DNA from: Canna indica
Taxonomy: Eukaryota; Streptophyta; Magnoliopsida; Zingiberales; Cannaceae
DNA length: 64,000 nucleotides
Reading direction: 5' to 3'
Assembly: GCA_034359265.1 (NCBI GenBank)
Contig: CP136890.1
Coordinates: forward strand, 96,187,501-96,251,500
This document shows positions 47,881 through 59,400 of this stretch, piece by piece; the first letter of the stretch is position 1, and every line of letters begins with the position of its first letter. The position numbers and the translations under genes are program-made. Below the pieces are notes generated by a model. That model made no database searches and was not told the DNA's origin. It saw only the letters and a list, made by a program, of their open reading frames with translations.

Positions 47881-48980
47881 GCGACGACACTAACGGTCGC
47901 AAATAAGCAGTCGCAACATCACGATCACAAATGGTCGCCAAACCGTCGCCATGTTGCGACGGCAATCAAGGCGGTCGCATAGTCGTTGCTATTTGGCGAC
48001 GGCACTCAAGGCGGTCGCAATGTCGTCGCCATCCTAGCCAGTCCGCGATCCCAATGTATGACGATCGCATAATCGTCATATCTGCGACCGCATCATGTGC
48101 CGTCGCAAATGAGCCATCGCAAAAAGCTATATTTTTAGTAGTGTGATAACAATGACTCTACTGTTTCTTACCATCATATTGGATATTGGATTTTAGACAG
48201 TGGAGCCACTTATCATGTGCCATCCAAATCCATTCAACTAGAACAAACCTATATGACAAACCATGGTAACAAATTAATAACCCTACCCAATAGTGATTCC
48301 ACACATGTTTCACACATAGGACTAGCCCACATTAACCAAAACATAAAGCTCTCCAATGTATTAGCTGCACCAAAGTTTCATTTTAATTTAACGTAGGTTA
48401 GCAAACTTGCCAAAGACCTCCATTGTTCTATCACATCTAATCCTACAAACTTTATTATCTTGGACCTAATTACAAGGAGGATTCTGGGGACTGGTAGAGA
48501 GCAAAATGGACTGTATTTGATAAGTGAAGTCAACAATCATTTCAGTTCAGCAAGTCAGGTTTCATCAACTTTGTTAGATACTCGTACATTGTGGCATCTT
48601 AGGTTAGGTCACATGTCAGAGTTAAAAATGAAAAGCATGTCAAAAATTGTACCAAAGTTGAGTAATATTTCAAGTTTGTTTTGCAATATATGTCTTTTGC
48701 AAAATAATGTAGGTTATCTTTTGTTCAAAGTGAGAAAAAAAAATGTATTTCTTTTTGAGCTAATTCATTGTGATGTTTAGAGGCCACATAAAGTAAAAGA
48801 CTCATGATGGGTGTTCTTAATTATTTCCTAACAATTGTGAATGATTGCACAAGAAATTATTGTACTTTCCTTTTTTTCTTCCAAAGCGTGCACAAGTACC
48901 AAATTTGCTTATTGACTTCATAAAAATGGTACAAAATCAGTACTCGAAAATCATCAAAATCATAAGATGGGGTCAAATAT

Positions 48981-49849
48981 AATATAAAAATATTATATAG
49001 TGTGTATATAATATAAATTAATAGTAACATAATAAAAATATGAATTAATATAAAATAACTTATTAATCTTAAAATAATAAAATGGGGTCAAATATAAAAT
49101 ATGGATTAATATAATTTTAGTGATCAAATATTTTTTAATGACTGATTTTCTTAGTTCTTTTGTCACTGGAGACTTTTGCATGATTTTAATTTTTTAGTAA
49201 TTATTTCAGTGTTTTTTAGTGTCCACTACATTTTTAAACGAGTAAAATTATTATTTTCTTTATTTTTTGACTACTTAATGACATTTGCCAATAATCTCGG
49301 CCACTAAAATAATGTTTTTGCTACTAAAAAGCACTAAGAAACTAAGCAAACACTAATCTTAGACACTAAAAAGTGTTTAACCATTTAAAAAACTAAAATA
49401 TTAATATGAATTGATAAAGTAAATTTATATTATGAATAATAAAAAAAAATATTTTATTTTGAGTACGCTAAAAATGGAATAAATCATGTTGACTCACTAC
49501 TAGTGGTTAGACATCAAGGTCACGTTTACCTTGCACAACAATGAACAGCAACCAGTGGAAAATAAAACACAATTTTTTTCACATGAATTTTGTTTTTGTG
49601 TTTACTGGATATAAACCTCCCTCTCTGAAAACAATCTCCAGCTTTTGACCAAAAAAATAGAGAAAAAGAAATAACATTCACTCAGAATACACATTAAACA
49701 ATCTCTTTTTTTTTCCTTTTCGAATACAACATGCTGAAATATATCAAACAAATGCATCAACTAATAGATCGATCACAGACTTCTGCATGAATCTTGATTT
49801 ATATGAGCAAAAAGCTCCGCGCCTTCCTCGCCGTTTGGGATTCTTGATA
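48981..49849. other. AT-rich region with dispersed repeat
   Basis: Includes 49115-49480, a diverged copy of 37395-37840. The last 200 bases are 3' flank of the RIN4-like gene. No gene is seen. Confidence 0.45.
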
Positions 49850-52800
49850 TCAGTATCTGACGTTCGGGCGCAAGCATGGAAATATCTGCAAGAAGAAAAA
49901 AAAACAGTTTTCATGGAGAAGTGGGATGACAAAAACTTATGAAATCTTATTTCGGTTGAAGCTTTCAAATGGAATGACCTTTGTCCAAAAAAAGGGTTAA
50001 AATGGTATCCATGTCCCAGTAAGAGCACTCATTAAAAACATATACACGTACATGTTGGACTTGGGTCAATCCGTGTTAAGAATATAAGACCCCAGATTAG
50101 GTCTCATTTGATGAAAGATGATATAAGCTTTCAGATGAATTAAGAATATGAAGATGAAATTTAAAGAGCATGATACTTACCCCACCCCAAAAGGAATCAT
50201 GATGGTGGTGGTAAGGCCTCTGCATGGCTGCAGATGGTACAGGTTCAGCTTCAACTTGTGGAAATTGAGTTGCAGCTGCTGCCTTCTTGTCTTCTTTGAC
50301 TTGGTTGAAGATGACAGTGTATCCAGCAGATGATTTAGGATCTGCTGCATCCCATTCTCCAAATTTGGGCACTGTTGCAGGTCTTTGTCGTCCCTGTTCA
50401 TGTTGCCATTGATCGTCGACAGTTACAAGCAGAACCAAAGAAAAATTACGGAGCATCATATTTTCTATGTAATCGTAAATACGTACGAAAACATAGGTGT
50501 GACTGCTCATCGCTTATGTGGTGGCATCAACTATTAGTCTGCCTCGAATAGTACTGTTTATCTGTCTATTTCCATCCTATTTGCTCGTAAAAAAACTCTT
50601 GTTTCTTGTTTAACTTCTTAACGACAATTGATATTGTTATTTTGATATTCATGCTATGTTTATATGAATATAGTTTCTAGATACTACATACATTGTGTAT
50701 ATTCTATGAATTGTATATTAGTTGCATACCTTTTTAAAACCTCAAATTCAACATATGAAACTTGTAGACTTTCTTCTAGCTTTCTTTACTTTATGTAATT
50801 GGATAAGGCTTTCCTTCACTAAAAACAGCAACACTGAATTCTTTGAATCAGAGGGAGAATATTCTTACATGAGGTCCTTGTCGAGCATTTGCTGCTCTTC
50901 CCTGCGCTACTGGTGAAGGAGAAGGAAAGTAGCCAGCTTCACCAACACTTCTCCGATTTCCTCCATGATGCCTGTTCTGATGATCCATATTAGGTCTCTG
51001 TCTAGGCTGAGGTGGTTGTGTTTGCAGAAATCCTTCGCGTTCCCTTTCTCCCCTGCCATAATTTGGTCTTGGTTGTTGATTCGCCGCATCGTAGTCCCTT
51101 TCTTCCCTGCCATAATTTGATCTTGGTTGTTGATTCGCCGCATTGTAGTCCCTTTCTTCCCTGCCATAATTTGATCTTGGTTGTTGATTCACCGCATTGT
51201 AGTCCGGAGGTCCCCTGTGGCCCTGCCTAGGATATTGAGGTTCTGGAGAAGCCATTGGTGCAGGCTTGTGGAGCTCAGCCATCTGCTCTGGATCATTTGG
51301 ATTAATGATATTTGCACCAGAAGACTTCCCCTTGCGTGCGGTCTCGAAGTATGTTGTGTAGGCAGTATTTTGGTTCCAATCACCAAATTGAGGTACATGT
51401 CCTCGTTGCTAAGAGAATTCAGGAAAAAACAATGTTCATGTAGAGTTTTAGCAAGCTTCTAATAGTCTAATACCAGATATCGAAGTAGATAAAAATAGCA
51501 TCTCTTTAGCTATAGTTAATACACTGCCTTCTTTCCTTATCATGGAGCTCTGTGTAATGCCATCTCTTTAGCTATAGTTAATATACTGCATATATAATAT
51601 ATGATTTGATTAAGATGTTCATTCCTTTTCTAGAACAAGTAGTGTCAAACCAGCACCATGAGGATATCATTTTAGTTAGTCCCATCTCTTCTATCTAGTA
51701 CTTCTTTGGACAATGCAACTGATAGCTATTTGCATACCAACAGATTCGATAAACACTCAGTGAAATTGCATTACAAACACTGATAATTCAATCTGCAAAA
51801 AGCCTCACATCAAGAATTCTTTCATGCTTGACACTTTGTATTTTTCAACACCTCAATGTCAATATGAGTTTGCAATCAACAACAAAGAAAAAGATGTAGT
51901 AGAATCTTATAAAGTCAACTCTTGTTTGTGGGAGGATATTCTGAAAGTTGCTAATCACTTCTATGAGTCATTAATCTAATTAAGTCCCGAAGAAACATAT
52001 TTGGCTGGACTTGTAGGAACAGATTGACCAGGTAGCTTTTGCCCCACCACTTATTAAATATTCAATGGACTTGTATTTTAAAAGATCTTTGTATGAACAA
52101 CCAAGCAACTGATAATATAAATTAGAAACTTATTTATTAGTTTTAAAGTAACAACAGGACAATATATGTCAATATCATTATATAGGACATTGGCCATAAC
52201 AAATGACAAGGTAACTCCTAGGCAGTAGGCATTTCCTAAACCCCTCTGCAATGTTGATGTAACATCTGCAACATTGTAATATTTGTAAGATAAATAAACT
52301 CAACTATGTAGTTGTCATGGTGGAAAGTTTAGATATTGGATGGGTGGGTCTCTAAAGAATTGTATTGGTTACAGGCATTTAGGTTAATGTTGAAACCTAA
52401 TTGCTTAATAGTTAATCAAAAAACCGCACCCATGTATACTATTATATTCTTGGCAAGATGGAGTTGTTTTAAGTTATCAATTTGCTTGGCTATGTTAAGA
52501 AGATGAATGCTGAAATCGCAAGTAGGTCAAAATATATGAACAATTTCAAAAAAGAATTTGAAAATGATGTTGCAGCCGAATTAATGTGAAAGACATCCTT
52601 TCTATTTTAATCAAAAAAACACACAAAACATAACATAAATGTTACTTGATGAATATGTAGAACAAGAGATTGATAAGCAAACAACAAATTAGGGGAATCA
52701 AGAAAGAAACAAGTCAATACCAAGTTCAAGTAAATCCCAACCTAAATGAATGACGATGATATCAGCCAAACCAACAAAAAAAAGAAACAAAAATTGGATT

Positions 52801-53195
52801 TTTACCCTACCGAAATATCACCCTAGGTCTAGAAAACATTATAGAACTCTCACCCAATAAATCCATTCATAAAAGAAAGGAAATCATAAAGAGCACAATT
52901 TGCTTAGAGAAGCACAAATATTACCAAAACAAAGATACGTTTAATCCATCATTTTCCCTCAATCCTCGGGAAAATGAAGAAAGAAACAAAGAAAGAACAC
53001 ACGAAAAAAACACCTCCTTTTAATCCCAAGACGAATAGAAGGTAACAAATATTGCTAAAGCATCAAACATCACATAAAAGAGGGCTATTCCACAAACAAA
53101 TAAATTAAAGCAAGGGGCAATCCATTTCAACACAAGAGGCAAAGATTAATGGAAAAAGGGGAAGCAAGAGGGAGAAAAGTGGGACTCACAGCCAT
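49850..53195 (-). CDS. RIN4: RIN4-like NOI-domain immune regulator
   Basis: A homologue of RPM1-interacting protein 4, a plasma-membrane-associated regulator of immunity targeted by bacterial effectors in Arabidopsis. Exons 53195-53190, 51408-50869, 50393-50181 and 49885-49850, all phase 0, give 264 residues. The first coding exon is only ATGGCT. The N-terminal NOI reads VPQFGDWNQNTAYTTYFETA (7-26). The C-terminal NOI begins VPKFGEWD (190-197) and includes GYTVIFNQV. Both core motifs match the VPxFGxW cleavage sites known in RIN4. Residues 71-124 are three near-identical 18-residue repeats, DYNAVNQQPRSNYGREER. The tail reads SFWGGIFPCLRPNVRY and has a single cysteine, where most RIN4 proteins have two or three for acylation. 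Exons 2 and 3 are firm; exon 1 and the 12-codon last exon are splice-site predictions. Confidence 0.85.
51043..51204 (-). repeat. Three 54-bp tandem repeats in RIN4 exon 2
   Basis: Three in-frame 54-base units encode DYNAVNQQPRSNYGREER, DYNAANQQPRSNYGREER and DYDAANQQPRPNYGRGER. The first two differ by very few bases, suggesting recent unit duplication in the linker between the two NOI domains. Confidence 0.92.
51409..53189 (-). other. Intron 1 of the RIN4-like gene
   Basis: The donor is GTGAGT directly after ATGGCT, and the acceptor is TTAG before CAACGAGG. It contains a direct repeat of CATCTCTTTAGCTATAGTTA at about 51498 and 51563. No other gene is seen. Confidence 0.6.
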
Positions 53196-54810
53196 GGCGC
53201 CGAAGCAGGAAGATGGTGTGCTTCCCTCGGCGCAAACTAGAGAGGGGGACAGGAGAAGAGAAGAGAACGGAAGGGAGTTGGTGGTGACTTTCCTGAGAGG
53301 GAGAGGAGGAGAAGGGATATGTAAATAGCGAGGGTGGCTCTCCTCCTAACAAATAACAATGGCCTCTCTGTCTATGTTAATATCATTACGTGAAGAAACA
53401 GTGAGCCAGCAAACGCGCGCGACCGAGCCAACGCTTGTCCTCCTCTTCTTCTTCCTCTTCCTCTTCCGTACGTCATAAATACCAGCACACGCGACTTGGC
53501 ATCACGTCTTCGTCTTTACCTCACATTCTTTTTGATTTGGTCAATTACTTCCTCCCATTATTATATCATTGCCTAAAATTACACATATCTCCCTCCACAA
53601 TCATTAATTTTCGCATTTATGATCATCAATCTAATTTTAAATATGTATTGTAATTACGTATTTCTCGGTTCAAAATAGTTAATTTTCACATTTATGATCC
53701 TAATTTTAATTAGGTAATTATCTAATTGAATTATCTCAACTCCATTAATTAAAATGATATTGTAATATATTGACATGGATAAAAATTATATTTTTGTGTT
53801 TAAATATTTAATAACTCCGAGTTGCTATTTTATTTTGATATTACCCTATACAATAAATATTATTTTAATATAAAATACTTTAAATATTGACATGGAATAT
53901 ATTAAATATCTTAATGTATATATTTATTATTTCATCGACCGTAATCATTTTAATAAAGCAATCAACAATGACTCAGTATACAATATAAGCAAATAAAAGA
54001 ATTGGATAAATTTATGAATACTCATAAAGTTCATAATATATTTAGGTAATTATTCATTTTAATTTTACTTTTAATATATAGTAATATTAACCGTCACCAC
54101 CGTTGCGTATGATTAATCTTAATTGACGGACATGATTAATAGAATCTCTCATCCTCCTTAGCAACTCAGCTCTTTGCTTCAACATATTCAATAGTTAGTG
54201 CCTTCATTACACTATTATAATTATATATTTTTATCTTCGAAGAATGTAAGCAAACGGCTAATTGAGCTGCAAACCACACTTTAGTACGAAGGAGACCAAC
54301 ATATGGTCCTTTGTCCATCCTCTTAAGCTAGAACATATATATGTATACTCAAATCTTCATGGATCTTTAGTGTCATTTGTATCCAGCAATTCGCTTGCAT
54401 TTTCGATAATGTAATTTTTTAATTTTCAAGGTCTGCACATTATCATGTTTGGTTTGCACACTTTATTGATAATCTAGATTGCTCCGGTAAATTAATGTGG
54501 CAAATTATTTTATGATAACGTCAATCATAGTTATAATATTATCAAGCAATGTATTAAACACAATCTTTTTATTGGTCCTTAAATAATGTAGTTTTATTTT
54601 TATGAAAAAAAAACATCTTTACAAAACATTTAAAACATGCTGACATCAATAGCAATAATACTAGTAGACGATGATATCTTTTTTTTTATCTAAAATAATA
54701 TCCGAATTGAATGATGAAAATTTAAATCATGATTGATCAATATTTTGTATATTTTCTAGATATTTATGGTTCAAATCCTAGTATAATCACCTATCGTGAT
54801 TTTCTATAGT
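53196..54810. other. RIN4 upstream region and AT-rich intergenic DNA
   Basis: 53196-53470 is GC-richer and should hold the 5' UTR and core promoter, with CTTCTTCCTC-type pyrimidine tracts at 53437-53468. Beyond this it is AT-rich. About 54403-54560 resembles the 14493 Tourist-like family (GTTTGGTTTGCACAC, AATCTAGATTGC, ATCAAGCAATGTATTAAACA) without a clear target duplication. A SINE 3' fragment (GGTTCAAATCCTAGTATAAT) is at about 54768-54805. Confidence 0.4.
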
Positions 54811-56035
54811 TGTGAATGGCAACATCTTGAATGTTTCTTAGGGTCCGTTCGTTTCGCATAATTTTAAGGTACAACACTGGACAACACAAATTGTCCCATG
54901 TTCGTTTGCGAAAATGTATCATGGACAAGATAATTAAGAATGATGTATTGGGATAGTACACCGGGCCCATTTTCTTGTTACTCTAATTTGGAGTAACAAT
55001 GACTTGTTACTTTGGTACAAGGTTGAAAATGACAATAATAGTCTTATTCATATTTTTAATATAGGTAAATTTTTTCAAGTATGTCTAATTTTCCATAAAT
55101 GAATATATTTATATTTAAAGATAATATATTTGGATCAGGTATATTTGATAAATATATATATATATATATATATAGCATATTTGAATAAAAGAAAATATAT
55201 TTAGATTTAAAAAAATATTTGATAGGAATTGAGTATATATCTATATTTAGATAAAGTATATTTGGACTCAAGTATAGTATAATTTGGTAAAAACTGGGTA
55301 TATATATATCCTTGTTTAGATTAAATATTTGGATTAAAAGAGAGTATATTTAGACTCAAAGAGAGTATATTTTGATAAAAATTGAGTATATATGTATCTA
55401 TATTTAAGAAGAGTATATTTGGATTAAAATATAATATCCAAATGAGATATATCTCTATTTCTCGAGAGTATATTTGGATCGAAAATTAATCTTTAGTCAA
55501 ATAAAATATTATGATCATGTATACTTTTTATGCAGTAAGGTATACTCACTATATTATCATGTATACTCAGTATGAGAGGGGGTGTAGCTGCGTCGTCGAC
55601 AACGTCGGGACCTCCATGTCGCAACATATTACATATTAGTTAATTAATCTACTTATGATGTAATAAAGCATATTAATTAGATTTATAACCGGTATGTTAA
55701 TTAAAATAAATATTTTATTATAATAATATATAATATTGTCTAGTATGCTTTATATGATGAAATGAAAAACAAATAGTATAAAGAGTATTTTCGTCAAATT
55801 ATCTTATCATGTGTTGTGATAATACAAAGCGAACGCAAAATAGTACTAAATTTGATGTTCAATACCGTGCGAAACGAATATGAGATTATTTATTATGTTG
55901 TCTTGTACAATCTTATACAGTACTGACTAGTCTGTTCTGTACTAAACTGTTTGCGAAACGAATTAACTCTTAAAAATTTAGGATTCGTACTCTAGTATGA
56001 TCGTCTATTATAATTTTTTCTTTTTTAAAAAAAAT
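54811..56035 (+). mobile_element. SINE copy split by a Harbinger-like element
   Basis: The left half (about 54811-54840) reads GTGAATGGCAACATCTTGAA and on to TTTCTTA. The right half (55973-56035) continues AAAATTTAGGATTCG, then TAGTATGATCGTCTATTA and a T-rich tail. Together they follow the order of the SINE at 58444, showing that the DNA between them inserted later. Confidence 0.6.
54841..55969. mobile_element. PIF/Harbinger-like element inside a SINE
   Basis: TTA at 54838-54840 and 55970-55972 flank it. The left end GGGTCCGTTCGTTTCGC and the inverted right end GAGTTAATTCGTTTCGC agree at most positions, perfectly over TTCGTTTCGC. The interior, at about 55060-55480, has repeated GTATATTTGGAT/GATAAA words. 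No transposase is seen. Confidence 0.75.
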
Positions 56036-56788
56036 GACGATGGATCAACTTTTTTTTGATTGGGTTATTGGTCAACGTTTCCCTATATCGGACCAAGTCT
56101 AAATTTGATAGGAAATCAGCAACACATCAAAACGCCATCAAGAAATAGTCAATTCCCCGTAAGCAAGTCAGAGCAATCTATTTTTGACTCAAAATACATC
56201 TCCCTGTAAATTTGCACCATCCACTCGATGTCTTTGATTATTCTGATGGCATATATGAACGCATATTGAGGAAATTGGTCAACCCTTTGAAATATAAAAT
56301 AAAAATAAAAATGTTTTAAAAATCGAATAATAAGTCTATATATACACATGCATTGTATTATATCATATATAAAATTGGTCAACGCTATTTATTGGATTAA
56401 AAATTATCAATTGGAACAAATTGGATTATTTTGAATCCAATGGAAGGTGGGATTTTATTTATTTTTTTGGCAATGTCCATTAATTGATAGAGCAAGTTGT
56501 CGTTTTGTTGTATTTTTATAGATAACTACCAGAGACAAATTTATTTCCAACTTCCAACAATATTCAAATCCATGTGATATATGAAACGTGTCAAAATCTT
56601 AAAAATAGGCCCATGAAAATGGAGTCAGCTGAAACCCATTTGAAGGCCCAATTTTTGTTTATGGACAATATAATAAAGGTTGGACAAATATTATATTATT
56701 TTGAGAAAATGTTCCTTGAGATAGAATGAATATAAAAATAATACTTCTATATAAATTAAGATAGTGTTTGTTTTTAATCAAAGTCTAT
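56036..56788. other. Intergenic region, no gene seen
   Basis: AT-rich DNA between two transposons. No domain or RNA motif was recognised. Confidence 0.3.
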
Positions 56789-57709
56789 GGGTGTGTTTGA
56801 TACCAATAGAAATATAGAGCCGTACATAGGGCTGAAAACCTAGTCGAACTGGTCGGGATCGATTCAAAATTGGCTCGAAATCGAGCGAGCGGGACTTGAG
56901 TTCGAAGTGGATTTGAGCCGAACTCAATCCGCCTTTAAGGTTCGGTCGATTAGGCGAGCCGAATATGAGTAAAGGGGTGTTCGGCTCGATTGCCCCTCAA
57001 GCTACTCGTCTTCTTCCCCGAACTGTTCGCGAATGCGTCGCTCGAGTTGTTCGAGCGGAGATCGACTACTCATATTGCCAACTTCGAGACACCGACTGGC
57101 GACTGCCATTAGTCATACTTTTCGAACAGTACTCAGATTTGTTTCAATCGAACCGTTCGATTGCGAACCGAGTCGAACAATTACGAACTTGAGTACTCAG
57201 ATATTCGAATCGAGCCGAATACAATCAGCAAATCTAGCAAATGCTTCGAATTCGAGTCTGCATTGTTTAATACCGAGTCGACCATGAGCAGACCAGTACT
57301 CGCTTGTGTTCGACTCACTTTTAGCCCTACTCGTACACGACAATTTGTTTTGTCTTGTGTTTGGCGTGCAAAATATGCATTGGTATAGGACAAAAATAGT
57401 GGGACCAACAACGTATGTTTTATTGCATCGTGAAAAACCATAGTACAACAAAAACGATACTTGGACAAGCAAGTAATTACTTATTTGTCCCTAGAATAAT
57501 TCTTGGCTCACCTTATTCATCCCTCAATTGTTCCAAATGCGGAAACAGTGTCGAGATAGGCATATGTATCTCGACGAGTATGTATTCTCTTGTGATACGA
57601 TAATAGGAAACAAACGTAGAGCAATATTAATTATTCTTATTAAGTACTATGCGAAATAAACAAGATATAACTTATCATATTCTGTCCAATATTCGTACCA
57701 AACACACCC
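56789..57709. mobile_element. Harbinger-like element hosting a nested hAT
   Basis: The left end GGGTGTGTTTGATACCAATA and the inverted right end GGGTGTGTTTGGTACGAATA are nearly identical. TAT repeats on both sides (56786-56788 and 57710-57712). Removing the nested hAT leaves about 410 bp. The TAT duplication differs from the usual TTA/TAA, so family placement is tentative. Confidence 0.65.
56827..57329. mobile_element. hAT-like element filled with TTCGA/CGAGC motifs
   Basis: Ends TAGGGCTGAAAA and, inverted, TAGGGCTAAAA. Flanking 8-base duplications GCCGTACA and CTCGTACA agree at 6 of 8. The interior is made of degenerate GGCTCGAxTCG, TTCGAACAG and CGAACCG words. Non-coding; nested in the element at 56789. 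Confidence 0.65.
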
Positions 57710-57712
57710 TAT

Positions 57713-58432
57713 AATAAAAATGATTAGTTAATTTCACTTTAGTTCTCGTACGAGCATTCGAATTTTATTATAGTAATAAACTTTTTAAAAAAAATTAGAC
57801 GAATAGTCTCTATACAATTTATAATCTATTTTCAATTTTCATCCTTTCATCTTGAACATAATGTAAATAAATGCAACTCACATTTTTTCAAATATATGAT
57901 AATTTAAAATATAAAAAATAATTAGTTTCGTAACCAATACTATATAAATTCGCAATCACCGACTCTCTTGTTTTCTCCTAATAAAATTAGCAAATGAAAA
58001 TTTATTCAATAGTAATAATTTTAACAATTTTACTTTTCAAATTTCAACTTATTTTAAAAAAAAATATGTGAAAGTAAATTCGCAACATTTAAACAAAAAG
58101 TTTAAAGTGGGACCAGGTTATATACTAGGTGAATTCTCTTAAAAACTTTTTAAAATAATTGAAGACTGAAGTAAATTGTGGACGAGATGTCGAGATTACA
58201 TAGATGAAAGTGGAATTCAATCCAAAAAATAAATAATTTAATTTATGCAAAGCTTGGTTCACAACTTCACATAGTTAATTGTGAATTAGAACGATTAGTT
58301 TGGTGTGAATTGGTGTTCGATTGGCGCAATTTTTGGAAGAAAAAAATGAACAAAATTGAATTCTAATGAGTCAAATCTAATCAAAATTTGATGTGAATAG
58401 GTAAAAATTGATTGAACTAATAAGGTTGATTT
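57713..58432. other. AT-rich intergenic region
   Basis: No gene, RNA or transposon end was recognised. Confidence 0.3.
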
Positions 58433-58443
58433 AATTGAACAGA

Positions 58444-58533
58444 GAGTAGCAACACGTTGAATGTTATTTAAAAATTTAAGATTCGAATTTTAGTATGATC
58501 ATATATTATGACTTTCTATCTTTGTTAGAAAAA
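58444..58533 (+). mobile_element. Short tRNA-like SINE copy
   Basis: AATTGAACAGA (58433-58443) and AATTGAATAGA (58534-58544) flank it, 10 of 11 identical. The body contains AACACGTTGAATGTTATTT, GATTCGAATTTTAG and TATGATCATATATTATGACT. The A-box end is shortened relative to the copy at 21389. Confidence 0.65.
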
Positions 58534-58919
58534 AATTGAATAGATTCTGTTCAAAATGTGAATTTGCATGAGACCTCAAAAAATATTATTACTTCTCGCT
58601 TAGAAACATTCATAATTTGTGGTAAATTGCGAAAGTAATCTTCAAGTTTTACCTTGAAGAGCATTTTTTTCAAAATCCAAATAACTTTCAAAAGTTTTCA
58701 AATCAAAATAAAAATGCTCAAATTATGAAAATCAAAACAAAAAAAATTAATTTTAATTCTGCTCTCTCGTAATTTTGGCCAAAATCTTTAAAGTACTTAA
58801 CACATTTTCCAAAATATCTTTAACACCTAATTTTTCAAATAAAATCTTCAACAAATTAAATACTTTTCAAGTAAAACTCTGGAACAAAGTCAAGATGTTT
58901 GTCCAAAATTTTAAACACG

Positions 58920-59400
58920 TGGTGTTTGATTAAATTAGATGGCACCCTTGGTTGTATATATCAGAATCTGACTAAATTTATGAAATATAAAATTAAATAT
59001 AATTTAATTAAAATTGATTTTTTTTAGTTTTCTAAAGACATTTGCCCAAAGTTTGAAAACTAAAAGTTTGACCAAACTAATGAGCACCGTCGCTCATATA
59101 TATTTTGAAGTGTGCAAGACTAACTTTATGTTATATGAAATATATATAATGCATTGAAGTTTTTATTAAAAAATAATAATTAAAGTTGTTCAAAACTTAC
59201 AAGCAATTTTTTTTTTAACATGTTCAAAACTTTTGTCGAAAGTATTAAAGACTAAATATTTGATTAAATTAGATGGCACTATTGTTATTTTTTGTGAGTG
59301 CATAGGATTTATTTTATATCATATGAAACAAATATAATGAATTAAAATCAATTCCCTTTTTGAGTTTTGAAGTTGCTTGATCAAAGAGTTTTACTATATT
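58920..59400. repeat. Three degenerate tandem units of about 150-185 bp
   Basis: Units start near 58922 (GTTTGATTAAATTAGATGGCAC), 59069 (GTTTGACCAAACTAATGAGCAC) and 59253 (ATTTGATTAAATTAGATGGCAC). Each later shows a TTATATxATATGAAA-type word followed by TATAATG(A/C)ATT. No function is known to me. Confidence 0.5.

Larger units (their letters stand above)
43964..48143 (-). mobile_element. CACTA (En/Spm) element, deleted derivative
   Basis: The right end, inverted, reads CACTACTAAAAATATAGC; the left end reads CATTACTAAAAAATGG with one change from CACTA. TGA repeats on both sides (43961-43963 and 48144-48146). Subterminal regions (about 43975-44360 and 47880-48125) are packed with GCGACGG/CCGTCGCAAA-type motifs in both orientations, typical transposase-binding arrays. 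At 4.2 kb it is much shorter than an autonomous element. Confidence 0.88.
43467..48980 (+). pseudogene. Ty1/copia gag-pol fragment interrupted by a CACTA element
   Basis: Left of the insert (to 43963) a decayed gag zinc-knuckle region is seen (remnants such as NVRELDTHVRTTF). Right of it, from 48144, the protease motif WILDSGATYHVPS, a GAG-pre-integrase segment (LWHLRLGHMSELKMKSMSK, then CNIC) and a shattered integrase start follow. Coding similarity fades near 48950. Reverse transcriptase, RNase H and the 3' LTR are missing. Stops and frameshifts are frequent. Confidence 0.75.

Noticed and set aside
47881..48125. CGACGG-rich stretch as a CpG island or promoter of a host gene
   Set aside because: It mirrors 43975-44360 in inverted orientation and forms the CACTA subterminal array.
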